Virus record (IMG/VR): IMGVR_UViG_3300042889_000228
Location: 1 to 31,397 of that record
Length of the DNA stretch: 31,397 nt
Reading direction: 5' to 3' (one strand)
Origin: a virus
Shown here: one piece after another, positions 1 through 9,188 of the stretch
Layout of the letters: every line of letters begins with the position of its first letter
How positions within the stretch are numbered: the first letter of the stretch is position 1
Program-made: the position numbers and the translations under genes
Notes under the pieces: generated by a model
Told to the model about the DNA's origin: nothing
The model's database searches: none
What the model saw: only the letters and a program-made list of their open reading frames with translations

Positions 1-188
1 GTTACACCAGTCTGGTCAACAGTAACTAAGACCACTTCTTCTTTAGCGGTATCTGGATTAATTACAAGAACATAGGGTGCACTAGGTAAACCAGTAACAT
101 TGTTTAATGTAATCTGTGTCGCTGAAGCATCAGTGATGTTTGCTGTTAATGTCTTTGGTTCAACAACTGAGGAATAATTACGTGCCAT
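1..188 (-). CDS. Late structural protein, N-terminal part (runs off window)
   Basis: The first 62 residues are visible, starting with ATG at 188 (MARNYSSVVEPKTL...). The segment is rich in Thr, Val and Asn and looks like beta-structured virion protein (a VEPKTLTANITDAS stretch, then NNVTGLPSAPYVLVINP). It is the last visible gene of the minus-strand late operon, seven bases after the probable adaptor gene. By position and composition it is likely a head-tail or tail structural protein. I recognise no specific family, and the C-terminus is missing. Confidence 0.6.
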   Translation of the reverse strand, partial: MARNYSSVVEPKTLTANITDASATQITLNNVTGLPSAPYVLVINPDTAKEEVVLVTVDQTGV

Positions 189-195
189 GGTTTAC

Positions 196-1095
196 CTATC
201 GGGTGAAGTGGATACGGATTGGGTTGCGGTCATTAAGTTTTCTTGCTTCTTCGGATAAACGCTTGTCGTAAAGAGCAAGTAAGTATTTGGATGCGTTAGT
301 ACCTGCACCATAGGAACGACCAGCAATCTGTGACTGTTGGTCAGACTCAGCAGAACCAAAGGTCAAACGACCTGGGTCAATGAAGGATGCTAGACGTGCG
401 GTGGCACCTAGAACGATGACATCTTTGCAAGATATAGGTAGACCTGTAACTATCTCAAAGTCATCATCGTTTGCATCCATTACGGTAGGAGCAGAGGTAT
501 AGAATACTTGGACAGTGCGACCAGACTCAACGCCAGATAGCAAAGTAATACTATTTTTAGAATTAAAAGAATCAACATTAGCCATAGGGTCAATCCGATA
601 ACCACGAACTGGAAGCCATTCTTTAGTAGGACCAGTAGTTTCATAGGATACCGCCAATACTGTTTCAACTTCATCAGGTAAAGCGTAGGTAGACTTGGCT
701 GGAGAGAACGAGAATGTGTGTGTGCCAGTGGTGTACAGGTCTGGGAATGTAGCAAGTAGGGTTTCGTTGATTGCATCCTTGACATCCACAGATGGGAAGG
801 TGGGAGAAACAATTACACGTGCACCATTCTGATGGGTTGCAGCAGAAGTACCATTATAGCCACGACCATAAGGTGGGATGCTTAGTGTTCCAGCCACACG
901 GTCATAAGAATCTACATAGATTAATTCGTCATCAATCTGAATGATACCTGAAGAGATGTTGTTTGCAGAGGCAACAGTAATAGTTGTGGCTGTCGCACTA
1001 AGCGCAGCAGTAAGATGTGTCTGACGGTCTTGACGCAATGTAAACCCTGCTAGTTTACGTGCGACCTCATCAGTCATAGAACCGAATGTTGCCAT
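196..1095 (-). CDS. Probable head-tail adaptor / neck-type virion protein
   Basis: This 299-residue protein starts at an ATG that overlaps the stop of the HNH gene (TAATG). The N-terminal part (MATFGSMTDEVARKLAGFTLRQD) is helical. A Thr/Ala-rich stretch follows, then a beta-rich region with IDDELIYVDSYD near residues 51-62, and an alpha-helical C-terminus ending NDRNPIRIHFTR. Phage adaptor proteins are often mixed folds of this kind that sit between portal and tail. The assignment is inference from position in the virion block and general character. It could also be another tail-completion protein. Confidence 0.45.
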   Translation of the reverse strand: MATFGSMTDEVARKLAGFTLRQDRQTHLTAALSATATTITVASANNISSGIIQIDDELIYVDSYDRVAGTLSIPPYGRGYNGTSAATHQNGARVIVSPTFPSVDVKDAINETLLATFPDLYTTGTHTFSFSPAKSTYALPDEVETVLAVSYETTGPTKEWLPVRGYRIDPMANVDSFNSKNSITLLSGVESGRTVQVFYTSAPTVMDANDDDFEIVTGLPISCKDVIVLGATARLASFIDPGRLTFGSAESDQQSQIAGRSYGAGTNASKYLLALYDKRLSEEARKLNDRNPIRIHFTR

Positions 1096-1376
1096 TACGT
1101 ACTCTTCCTATTCTTGTTTCCCTTAGCAATGTTCTTAGAAGCACTAGTTGCTTTAAGGTTTGAGACTTTGCCGTTCTTATGGTTGTTGTCTTTATGGTCA
1201 ACGTGTGTCTTCTTGGACAAAGACTTACCAGTTGCCTTCTTGTAATCTAAGCGAGCAGCATTAGTTGAAGTTGTTTTTTGTCCATTTTTAATGACGTAAA
1301 TCTTTCTGCCATCATTTTCTTCGCTACCTTTGTAAGGTCCGTAGACTTTTTTAACTGGCTTCTTTTTAGCAACCAT
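1095..1376 (-). CDS. HNH endonuclease-like small protein
   Basis: The protein has 93 residues. I chose ATG at 1376 because it overlaps the preceding stop as TAATG, like most junctions in this operon; an ATG two codons upstream is also in frame. The C-terminal half reads THVDHKDNNHKNGKVSNLKA and then ASKN, which fits the HNH_3-type pattern (His and Asp-His, then Asn, then a final Asn). The N-terminus is Lys-rich (MVAKKKPVKKVYGPYKG). Phage HNH enzymes can be homing nucleases or can help terminase cut DNA. This one lies far from the terminase gene, among small basic proteins. Domain call is good; role is unknown. Confidence 0.75.
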   Translation of the reverse strand: MVAKKKPVKKVYGPYKGSEENDGRKIYVIKNGQKTTSTNAARLDYKKATGKSLSKKTHVDHKDNNHKNGKVSNLKATSASKNIAKGNKNRKST

Positions 1377-1642
1377 TACCATTTAACCTTGTCTGCCCAG
1401 TATGCTGCGCTCATCTTGCCTTTAGCAATATTTTTAGCGTGACGGGCTTTAAACGAAGCCTGTCTTGCGGTAGGTTGTCTATCACCCGTCACACCTTGCT
1501 GACCAAAGCGAATAGTTTTAACCTGTGTACCTTCTTTAGCCACAACTACGTGTGACTTTGTTGGGTGTCCAGGTGTACGCTTTGGCTTGTTGTAGCCAGA
1601 AACACCTGCACGTGTTAAACGTGGGTCCTTCTTAACTGCCAT
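1376..1642 (-). CDS. Small basic conserved phage protein
   Basis: This 88-residue basic protein starts MAVKKDPRLTRAGVSGYNKP and ends MSAAYWADKVKW. The pattern of RAGV.G.NKPKRTP, SHVV.AKEG, IRFGQQGV and SFKARHAKNIAKGKMSA resembles a small-protein family I recall from phages of other aquatic bacteria (possibly the one catalogued as DUF5872, not checked). It is unusually well ordered in motif for so basic a protein, which argues for a specific nucleic-acid-binding role. It sits between a Lys/Ala-rich protein and the HNH gene and shares its stop with the HNH start. Function unknown. Confidence 0.75.
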   Translation of the reverse strand: MAVKKDPRLTRAGVSGYNKPKRTPGHPTKSHVVVAKEGTQVKTIRFGQQGVTGDRQPTARQASFKARHAKNIAKGKMSAAYWADKVKW

Positions 1643-1645
1643 AAT

Positions 1646-2152
1646 TTACGGATTACCTCTTTTGTAAACACCAGTTGTTGGCTTTGGTGATGGCTTGCTA
1701 CCAATAGTAGAACCCTTAGTGGAACCTCTGGCTGGCTTGGTGTTCTTCTTCTTTTGCGCCTGAGTTTCCATCAACTTGCTCTTGGCTTTGGATGCAGCCT
1801 TTTTCTTTGCTGTAGCCATTTGCGATGCAGTAGGCTTAGGGTTTCCAGCAGTTGCCTTCATAGCAGCAGGATTAATACCAGTCTTTAAGTATTTTTGCTT
1901 AGCAGCAAATCCTGCACCAGTGTAGGCTTGAAGAAGGCTCAGTTTTTGTGAGGCACTTTCTCCCACTTTATAACGCCCACTACTATTTCCTGTACCTTCT
2001 AGCATTGAACCTGGAGCCTTGTAACCTTCTTGCTTGGTTCCACCGACTGGCTTCATGTAATCTTTGTTACCTGATTTTGCCTTAGGCTTTGCCTTAGCAC
2101 CTGGCTTTGCTACTGTCTTTTTGATTTTGTAATCTCTTGGTTTGTCTGCCAT
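1646..2152 (-). CDS. Lys/Ala/Gly-rich very basic protein
   Basis: This 168-residue protein is dominated by Lys, Ala, Gly, Pro and Thr, with runs such as KPGAKAKPKAKSGNK and KKKAASKAKSKL, resembling a histone-H1-like tail. A more ordered middle (KLSLLQAYTGAGFAAKQKYLKTGINPAAM, about residues 71-100) may be the only folded part. It may bind and condense DNA or be packaged in the virion, but no family is recognised. ATG at 2152 directly follows the stop of the upstream Cys-motif miniprotein. Confidence 0.7.
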   Translation of the reverse strand: MADKPRDYKIKKTVAKPGAKAKPKAKSGNKDYMKPVGGTKQEGYKAPGSMLEGTGNSSGRYKVGESASQKLSLLQAYTGAGFAAKQKYLKTGINPAAMKATAGNPKPTASQMATAKKKAASKAKSKLMETQAQKKKNTKPARGSTKGSTIGSKPSPKPTTGVYKRGNP

Positions 2153-2305
2153 TTACTTGCCTTTCTTAGTTGACCTAGGCATAGCAGGAACTGCTGGAAC
2201 CTTTGGCATGTTGTAGTTTACTACCTGTGGTGTGAAGGATGAACCTTCCACCTTAGGCATCTCATGTTGATAGTTGATGTGATTGCATCCACATTTTGCA
2301 CACAT
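2153..2305 (-). CDS. 50-residue miniprotein with N-terminal CxxCxC motif
   Basis: The small gene begins MCAKCGCNHINYQHEMPKV and ends PRSTKKGK. Its stop directly abuts the start of the next gene, and its ATG overlaps the preceding stop as TAATG; this coupling is the main reason to believe it. Cys2, Cys5 and Cys7 with nearby His residues could bind a metal. Similar very short proteins with CxxCxC starts are common in tail-proximal regions of actinophages as I recall. Function unknown. Confidence 0.7.
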   Translation of the reverse strand: MCAKCGCNHINYQHEMPKVEGSSFTPQVVNYNMPKVPAVPAMPRSTKKGK

Positions 2306-2508
2306 TAGTATGTATCTCCGCCCAGAACTTTTTTGCTGTTCTTCTTTTTCATGGCAGCGTTAAATCCCTTTTCGTATGCCATACGTTCTTTTGTCATCTT
2401 GATGTCACGAAGATTTCTTGGAGACTTAGGATTGGCTACCTTGTCTGACTTACGTGTTGCTGTCAATGCCTTAGCATTTACTTTTGGTTTCTTAGAGGTC
2501 GGAGCCAT
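2305..2508 (-). CDS. Small basic protein (67 aa)
   Basis: I start this gene at the ATG at 2508 (MAPTSKKPKVNAKALTATRK), which has an AGGA about ten bases upstream. A longer in-frame version from 2583 would overlap the previous gene by over 90 bases and is less likely. The product is Lys/Arg-rich with a helical centre (RNLRDIKMTKERMAYEKGFNAAMKKK). It overlaps the end of the upstream zinc-motif gene by 17 bases and shares TAATG with the following miniprotein. Probably a nucleic-acid or virion-associated basic protein; no family recognised. Confidence 0.6.
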   Translation of the reverse strand: MAPTSKKPKVNAKALTATRKSDKVANPKSPRNLRDIKMTKERMAYEKGFNAAMKKKNSKKVLGGDTY

Positions 2509-2869
2509 ATGCGTGTCCTGTCTTATCTGATACGTCAAGAGCCTTTTGAATCTTGGCGGTGGTTGTTCCGTCTGGGTGTACACCCTGCTTGCGTGCCGAA
2601 CGGTATAGGTCTAGTTCTTTGTCCCATTTCTTCTGGGACATATCTCTACCACCGTGGGCATCTCCAGTGTTTAACTGAAGAGTTCCTACTTTGCAAGCAA
2701 AACAACCTGCGACATAGGAAGTATGTGTGTGTTCAACTACAATGTTTCCATTGCTTGGTGCTTCGGTAAAGGTTTCTGAGCAGTCAGTGCAACCATAAGA
2801 ACCTGGCTTGTAGTTAAAGTTCTCATCAAGTTTCCAAGTGAGAATCTTTGCGGTATGACTATGTGTCAT
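2492..2869 (-). CDS. Unknown protein with two CxxC pairs
   Basis: This 125-residue protein contains CTDC (about residues 27-30) and CFAC (about 56-59) separated by a His-containing stretch (VVEHTHTSYVAG). This spacing suggests a single zinc-ribbon-like metal site. The C-terminal part is helical and charged, with SQKKWDKELDLYRSARKQGVHPDGT. It overlaps the glycosyltransferase stop by four bases (ATGA). Function unknown; metal binding is inference. Confidence 0.65.
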   Translation of the reverse strand: MTHSHTAKILTWKLDENFNYKPGSYGCTDCSETFTEAPSNGNIVVEHTHTSYVAGCFACKVGTLQLNTGDAHGGRDMSQKKWDKELDLYRSARKQGVHPDGTTTAKIQKALDVSDKTGHAYGSDL

Positions 2870-3936
2870 TGTTTATCCTTGAACTGTTTAGCCGTCTGTG
2901 TCATAATAAACTCATAGTTATCCACTAATCGTTTATCATCTGGATTGAGTTCAACTGCTTTACGTGCATACTTCTTAGCGGAACCCTTCTTGTCTAGGTT
3001 CCAGCAAGCAATAGCCAGCAAGTCGTACATTCTCCATGGCATTGAAGAGTCAGCCACATAATGGTTATGCGACTCAAGGGAAAGTTCGGTTACTTTGATA
3101 GCAGCCTGGTAACAGTGCTGCCACATTTTCTTTTCGTAGTAATGAAAAGCCAGAGGCATCCAAGCCTCTAAGTCTTCTGGTGCTTCCTCAACGTTACGTT
3201 GATACCAGTGTAGACCTTCATGTTCATTACCAAGTTTGATGTGCGCTTCGCCTACGGCTCGCCATGACTGGGCAAGTTCAACATTCCAACCACCAGATTG
3301 AAGTTCTAACTTCTTGCCGTGGTTAATAACTTCTTGCCACATACCCTTGAAGTAATACTCACGTATTAGATATACCAACATGCGGTGGTCATCAGGCATC
3401 TCACGATGTCCAAGTTCTAGTAGTGGTAAGTAACTACTACGTGGCTTGTCATTATCAGGTACATGCCGTACCGCAGTCTCAACAACAATGCAGTTATCTA
3501 CACCAGTAGTTGACTCAGTAACCTCATGGCAAGGATACTTCCACCTGTATCCATGTCTAGCATGAACACGTAGGTTGTTAGCCCAGATATTACCTGTGTC
3601 CCACATGACCCAAGCCCTACCAGTATCTGGCTTCCAGCCCTCACGAAGTAGGTCAAAGAAGTCTGGGTCTGGAATCTCGTCCATGTCTAAAGAGACACAC
3701 ACGTCCACGTCAGCAGGTACAAGGTCAAGTGCCATGTTCCTAGCCACATCAAACCTAAAGTCGCTTAGCGTGGCTCTGTGGGCTTCTACGGGGTACTTCT
3801 GGAGTAGGTCATAGGTGTTATCTTCTGACCCAGTATCCAGGACAATACGGACATCTGCTCCCTTGGTAGCATCTACCCATCTCTTGACGTGCTTAGCCTC
3901 ATTCTTGGCTATAGCATAGACTGCAATCTTAACCAT
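2866..3936 (-). CDS. GT-A-fold glycosyltransferase (family 2-like) with C-terminal TPR-like repeats
   Basis: The 356-residue protein begins MVKIAVYAIAKNEAKHVKRW, the start typical of GT2-like enzymes. DTGSEDNT lies at residues 34-41, and a DxD-type metal/nucleotide-sugar motif (SLDMDEI, Asp84 and Asp86) follows. After about residue 200 come helical, Trp/Tyr-rich repeats (YYFKGMWQEVINHGKKLE, AVGEAHIKLGNEHEGLHWYQ) ending with AKKYARKAVELNPDD, a classic TPR-like helix pair. Phage glycosyltransferases can modify virion proteins, phage DNA or host surface sugars. Its place just downstream of tail-fibre genes suggests glycosylation of fibres or of the host receptor; that part is inference. Confidence 0.85.
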   Translation of the reverse strand: MVKIAVYAIAKNEAKHVKRWVDATKGADVRIVLDTGSEDNTYDLLQKYPVEAHRATLSDFRFDVARNMALDLVPADVDVCVSLDMDEIPDPDFFDLLREGWKPDTGRAWVMWDTGNIWANNLRVHARHGYRWKYPCHEVTESTTGVDNCIVVETAVRHVPDNDKPRSSYLPLLELGHREMPDDHRMLVYLIREYYFKGMWQEVINHGKKLELQSGGWNVELAQSWRAVGEAHIKLGNEHEGLHWYQRNVEEAPEDLEAWMPLAFHYYEKKMWQHCYQAAIKVTELSLESHNHYVADSSMPWRMYDLLAIACWNLDKKGSAKKYARKAVELNPDDKRLVDNYEFIMTQTAKQFKDKQ

Positions 3937-3958
3937 GCTATTATCCTAGCACACTAGC

Positions 3959-4054
3959 CTAGGGGCGTAGTGAGGACTTATTAATTGCTACACCCTTACA
4001 GCAATCTGCGTATGATTCACAGTCTTGAGTTGGGCATCCTGTTCTACAAGCCAT
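3959..4054 (-). CDS. 31-residue Cys-rich microprotein
   Basis: The reading frame MACRTGCPTQDCESYADCCK... has five cysteines in its first 19 residues. Its ATG overlaps the stop of the tail-fibre gene as TAATG, matching the operon's coupling pattern. Microproteins with a TGCPTQD-like start are familiar to me from actinophage genomes, which supports a real gene. A metal-binding or disulfide-rich fold is possible. Function unknown. Confidence 0.6.
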   Translation of the reverse strand: MACRTGCPTQDCESYADCCKGVAINKSSLRP

Positions 4055-4908
4055 TATAGTTCCGCATTGAAATAAACAAAACCTGTATTTGTTTGAAGAA
4101 CTCCATATATTGGATACCTAGAAGCACCAACACCTGCATGGGTAACGGACATCATTACTGGATTTGGACCAGTAGTACTTGTTGTAAGACCAGTAATTGC
4201 TTGTGTATATGAAAACGAATCAGTAATTGCTACGGAGCCAGCGTAAGTCACTACAGGTTGCGCTCTCATTGAAACGGGTAAATAAAATAACAGTTCGCTA
4301 CCAGTTGTTGTTGCTTGCAAACCATTACACCAACGCATATTAACTATATTAGTGGGGTTACTAACTTGATGATAATACCTCTGACACAGCGCTAGTTCTG
4401 TACCAATAGGGCGTTGTTCAAATGTAGTAGAAACGCTACCTGCTTCTAGTTGTACATTCTGTAATGTTCTAGTTCCACCGCTAGCGGTAAATTCAACTAC
4501 TACATCTGCTGTTCCATCAAGAGTTACAGTTACTGGAGATGCAGCATAAGATGGCGCAGTGCCACCAGAGTTGTATACACGGGCAGTAGCAGTGCCAGTC
4601 CAAGTTAAAACATAAGTTCCTGCTGGCATGTTGGCACGTTCAACTACCTGTTGTAATCCACCACCACTGTTAATAGTTACTATCTGTCCTTGTGGTGCGC
4701 TAGTAAAAGTAAGTGTGGTGTTGGTGAAGTTAGACTTCCAACGGTCAAAGCCGTAAGCACCAGAGGCAAGGTTGGCAGCACTAACATACGCACGTTGATT
4801 GATTCTGAAATCACCATTGATTATGCGATTACGAAACCCACCAAGAAATGCTGGTATTCCACCTGCTTCGGTTACCCAAGCAGTACCGTTGTATCTTTTA
4901 ACTGCCAA
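4054..4908 (-). CDS. Tail fibre / receptor-binding-type protein
   Basis: This 284-residue protein begins MAVKRYNGTAWVTEAGG, a typical fibre-tip attachment sequence. It continues with FRNRIINGDFRINQRA, a phrase common in carbohydrate-binding fibre domains, then a beta-sandwich-like region (YVLTWTGTATARVY, DGTADVVVEF, LQNVQLEAGSVSTTFEQRPIGTELALCQRYY). The LEAGSVSTTFE...RYY block is typical of phage fibre proteins. The start is TTG at 4908, because no ATG fits and the sequence after it matches the expected N-terminus; it overlaps the upstream zinc-ribbon gene. Likely a host-binding fibre component. Confidence 0.8.
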   Translation of the reverse strand: MAVKRYNGTAWVTEAGGIPAFLGGFRNRIINGDFRINQRAYVSAANLASGAYGFDRWKSNFTNTTLTFTSAPQGQIVTINSGGGLQQVVERANMPAGTYVLTWTGTATARVYNSGGTAPSYAASPVTVTLDGTADVVVEFTASGGTRTLQNVQLEAGSVSTTFEQRPIGTELALCQRYYHQVSNPTNIVNMRWCNGLQATTTGSELLFYLPVSMRAQPVVTYAGSVAITDSFSYTQAITGLTTSTTGPNPVMMSVTHAGVGASRYPIYGVLQTNTGFVYFNAEL

Positions 4909-5035
4909 CTGGAATCACATCCTCAATCTGGATACCGCAAGGACCGCAGATAACAATGTCTGATGGGTCTTCAAAAGGAATTACAATATCTTTATTTTCA
5001 CAACCATCGGTGTGACACGTAACATTTTTAATCAT
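4898..5035 (-). CDS. 45-residue zinc-ribbon-like protein between fibre genes
   Basis: I start at ATG 5035, three bases after the previous stop, giving MIKNVTCHTDGCENKDIVI... Cysteines at 7, 12, 30 and 33 (CHTDGC and CGPC) form a plausible four-Cys zinc site. The gene overlaps the next fibre gene by eleven bases, which suggests coupled translation. Such ribbons sitting within a fibre operon are unusual; function is unknown. Confidence 0.6.
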   Translation of the reverse strand: MIKNVTCHTDGCENKDIVIPFEDPSDIVICGPCGIQIEDVIPVGS

Positions 5036-5037
5036 AA

Positions 5038-5343
5038 TTATCCTGACGCTGAACTTGAAGTCATTTGAATTGCAGTCCACACTACGCGAGTAATGGTTGA
5101 GCCACTAAAAGGAGTATGAGTTATTGTGCATCCAGAGGCTGTGTTAGAAGATGCTGTAGCCCATCCAGATTGACCCTCTTGATTCCCAAATACAAGCATT
5201 GGAGCAACTGTAAATCTATTTGCTGGAAAAGTTACTGAGTAGTTAGTTGCCGAACTAATAACTCCACCTGAAACTAATCCCATTGCCGTAGCAAATGGAC
5301 GCACTCCAGCAAGTCCACTTGCAAGGTCTCTCGCTCTAGTCAT
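5038..5343 (-). CDS. Small tail-fibre-like protein
   Basis: The 101-residue product begins MTRARDLASGLAGVRPFATA, then has a beta-rich domain (YSVTFPANRFTVAPMLVFGN, GCTITHTPFSGSTITRVVWTAIQMT) resembling the receptor-binding (H-type lectin-like) tips of phage fibres. MTRARDLA starts are common in small fibre proteins. It lies three bases downstream of the collagen-like fibre gene. Probably a fibre tip or accessory fibre. Confidence 0.7.
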   Translation of the reverse strand: MTRARDLASGLAGVRPFATAMGLVSGGVISSATNYSVTFPANRFTVAPMLVFGNQEGQSGWATASSNTASGCTITHTPFSGSTITRVVWTAIQMTSSSASG

Positions 5344-5345
5344 TG

Positions 5346-7243
<1,898 letters not shown>

Positions 7244-7244
<1 letters not shown>

Positions 7245-7573
7245 TATTGTGTCACCTGCGGTGTAACAATAAAGCGACCCTCCAAGATTCGTGTTACTTG
7301 CCCACCAGAAGAAGTAAGTTCAATATCGTAAACCCAACGACCAGCAGGTACACCAGACATGGTAGTAGCATTAACAGTCGCTGATACATGACCAACAGAA
7401 GTCATAGTTGCAGAAGTAATGTTAAGTAAGGTTGTGGTTGCAGAGGTAGAACGGCGAACCTGCATGGCAAAGGTGTATCCAGTTAGATTCCATGGAGTAC
7501 CATCAGTCTCAACACGAAAGTTTAGATTAAAGGTAGCACCTTGTTCGGCTACAATATTGTACTTACCACTCAT
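7244..7573 (-). CDS. Small tail/baseplate-associated beta protein
   Basis: This 109-residue protein ([21 protein letters not shown]...) has the alternating beta pattern of small baseplate upper or fibre-attachment proteins: [55 protein letters not shown]. Such proteins often directly precede fibres in actinophages. It shares ATGA with the previous gene and TAATG with the fibre. Probably links the fibre to the virion; the family is recalled, not searched. Confidence 0.7.
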
Positions 7574-7800
7574 AGTTCATCCTTAAGATGTAATGTAATA
7601 TGCTCATCTAAACGCTTTTCAATCCTGTCCACCGTACGGGCAATGTCTGGAAGACTACGACCACCATTAGCCGAAGGCTGGATAGGATGTGTCAGTTCTT
7701 TAATGTAAGATTTTAATGGAGTTACGATAAGCCACTTGCCTATCAATGCAATAATTCCCAGTGCCAAAGATACAACAGTCAAAGATTCTATCAGTGTCAT
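7570..7800 (-). CDS. Small single-TM protein with C-terminal coiled coil
   Basis: This 76-residue protein begins MTLIESLTVVSLALGIIALIGKWLI, one clear membrane segment (about residues 5-25). A linker and a charged helix follow ([25 protein letters not shown]). The topology fits a small holin-like protein or a virion membrane-interacting protein. No endolysin is visible next to it, so holin is only a possibility. It overlaps both neighbours by four bases. Confidence 0.65.
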   Translation of the reverse strand: MTLIESLTVVSLALGIIALIGKWLIVTPLKSYIKELTHPIQPSANGGRSLPDIARTVDRIEKRLDEHITLHLKDEL

Positions 7801-8048
7801 ACTGTACTCACCGTGTAACCAGCAGATTCTAAGTCAGTCTTCTGTGCTGCAGTAACATAGTGCTCATGTCCACCAAGGTAAACAACACTGGCTTCATCTA
7901 AATCATCTTGCGATGGGTATTGCTCTTCGTAATAGGTGTTACCTATTTTGTACACCGTAATGCCACGGGCAAGACTGTATCGCCAGAACAACCAGTGTCC
8001 ACCTGCTGGTCCTTGGATGACCGTAGGTGGTGCGAATAGATAAGCCAT
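7797..8048 (-). CDS. Small unknown protein downstream of capsid gene
   Basis: The 83-residue product starts MAYLFAPPTVIQGPAGGHWLFWRY and contains GNTYYEEQYPSQDDLDEASVVYLGGHEHYVT. The Tyr-rich, Gly-turn pattern suggests a compact beta fold. It is the first gene after the capsid stem-loop and overlaps the next gene by ATGA. A head decoration or tail-tip role is conceivable; no family recognised. Confidence 0.65.
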   Translation of the reverse strand: MAYLFAPPTVIQGPAGGHWLFWRYSLARGITVYKIGNTYYEEQYPSQDDLDEASVVYLGGHEHYVTAAQKTDLESAGYTVSTV

Positions 8049-8085
8049 TATATGTTTTCCTTCTGAGTTAGAAACATAACCCCAC

Positions 8086-8111
8086 CCCCAGGACCGTTAT
8101 ATGACCTGGGG
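8086..8111 (-). terminator. Stem-loop after major capsid gene
   Basis: A 7-bp perfect stem (CCCCAGG / CCTGGGG) encloses a 12-base loop just after the capsid stop. There is no U-run after it on the minus strand, so it looks more like an attenuator or RNA-stabilising hairpin than a strong intrinsic terminator. It would let capsid be expressed at a higher level than the tail genes. Confidence 0.5.
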
Positions 8112-8129
8112 ATGAGATTAGATTGCTAA

Positions 8130-9155
8130 TTAAGCAATGCTTGAGGATGACTCAATGCGGTATAGCGCTTCGTTGCGGTAGATAGCATGTCCTAGAACAC
8201 CGTACCAACCGATTGGACGCTGACGCATCAACTTGTCTGTAACTGGACCAATCACCACGTGTGGCTCTTCGGCTACAGCCTCAGCAAGTGCTTGCTGTCC
8301 TGCAATGAAGGTTGCGTAGGTGTTGATTGAACTAGCACCATTAGCAGCCTTGCGTAGGCGAGGGGATTCAATGAAGTAAGCACCTTCAAAGTTACCGATT
8401 TCGCCAGCCCAGATGTTCTCAACCTGTGAGTACTCGTGCGGTAGACGCCAGTTGGCGGAACCACTCTGAGCACGGAGGTCATGGGAAACTTCTGGGTGAA
8501 TACCACACCAGTACATTGAACCCTTACGTCCGTTAGCCTTGTTAGTACGTAACTTGGCAACAGCCTTGCGGATATCTGCAGCAGTGATTGTGTCATCTGA
8601 AGTGATACCTGAAGTAGTTGTTGCTACAGTTGAACCACCAGTTGCGTAAAGTACGTTAGTACCAGCAAGTAGTGCATCCTGTGCAAGTTCGTCAATGCTG
8701 TCAGCCATGTTGAATGCAATGATATTTGCAACAGCAGGGTCAACGTCTGCAAGAGACAGTAACTGCAACTTACGAGTAACGATGGTTGCGTTTCCGTATT
8801 CGTTTAGGGTTACGGTAACGATATCTGGAGTAGCAAGAGTTACTGCAGATGGGTCTACAACTTCGGATAGAGCAGTCTTAGCGACAGCCATATCGTTGTA
8901 GATTTGAAGCGCAACGCTTGAACCAGGCATAGCCTGACGTGCTGGCTTCTTGTCTGCTACTGAACGTAGCAATGGGGTAGCACGAAGTTCAAATTCAACA
9001 AGGCGGTCGTATGCCTTCTGAACTAGACCTGCACCGTTTGATGGAGTGAAAGCACCAACGTTGTTAGCGGAAGCGTATTGTCCGCCACCGAGACCACCGT
9101 TAGTTGTTGCATCTCCACCAGATGTAGCGGCATAGCCGCCAGTAGTGAATGCCAT
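8130..9155 (-). CDS. Major capsid protein (HK97-like fold, N4-gp56-like family)
   Basis: This 341-residue protein has a flexible Gly-rich N-terminus (residues 1-40), then AYDRLVEFELRATPLLRSVADKK and DIVTVTLNEYGNATIVTRKL. A central stretch (KGSMYWCGIHPEVSHDLRAQ, about 210-230) is followed by GEIGNFEGAYFIESPRL, both typical of the N4-gp56-like major capsid proteins. Placement directly after the scaffold gene supports the call. A ribosome site (AAGGA) lies before its ATG. The Gly-rich N-terminus could be a maturation target, but the cut site is not visible. Confidence 0.85.
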   Translation of the reverse strand: MAFTTGGYAATSGGDATTNGGLGGGQYASANNVGAFTPSNGAGLVQKAYDRLVEFELRATPLLRSVADKKPARQAMPGSSVALQIYNDMAVAKTALSEVVDPSAVTLATPDIVTVTLNEYGNATIVTRKLQLLSLADVDPAVANIIAFNMADSIDELAQDALLAGTNVLYATGGSTVATTTSGITSDDTITAADIRKAVAKLRTNKANGRKGSMYWCGIHPEVSHDLRAQSGSANWRLPHEYSQVENIWAGEIGNFEGAYFIESPRLRKAANGASSINTYATFIAGQQALAEAVAEEPHVVIGPVTDKLMRQRPIGWYGVLGHAIYRNEALYRIESSSSIA

Positions 9156-9188
9156 TATATTTTCCTTAATGGGTTAGATTGTTTGCGA

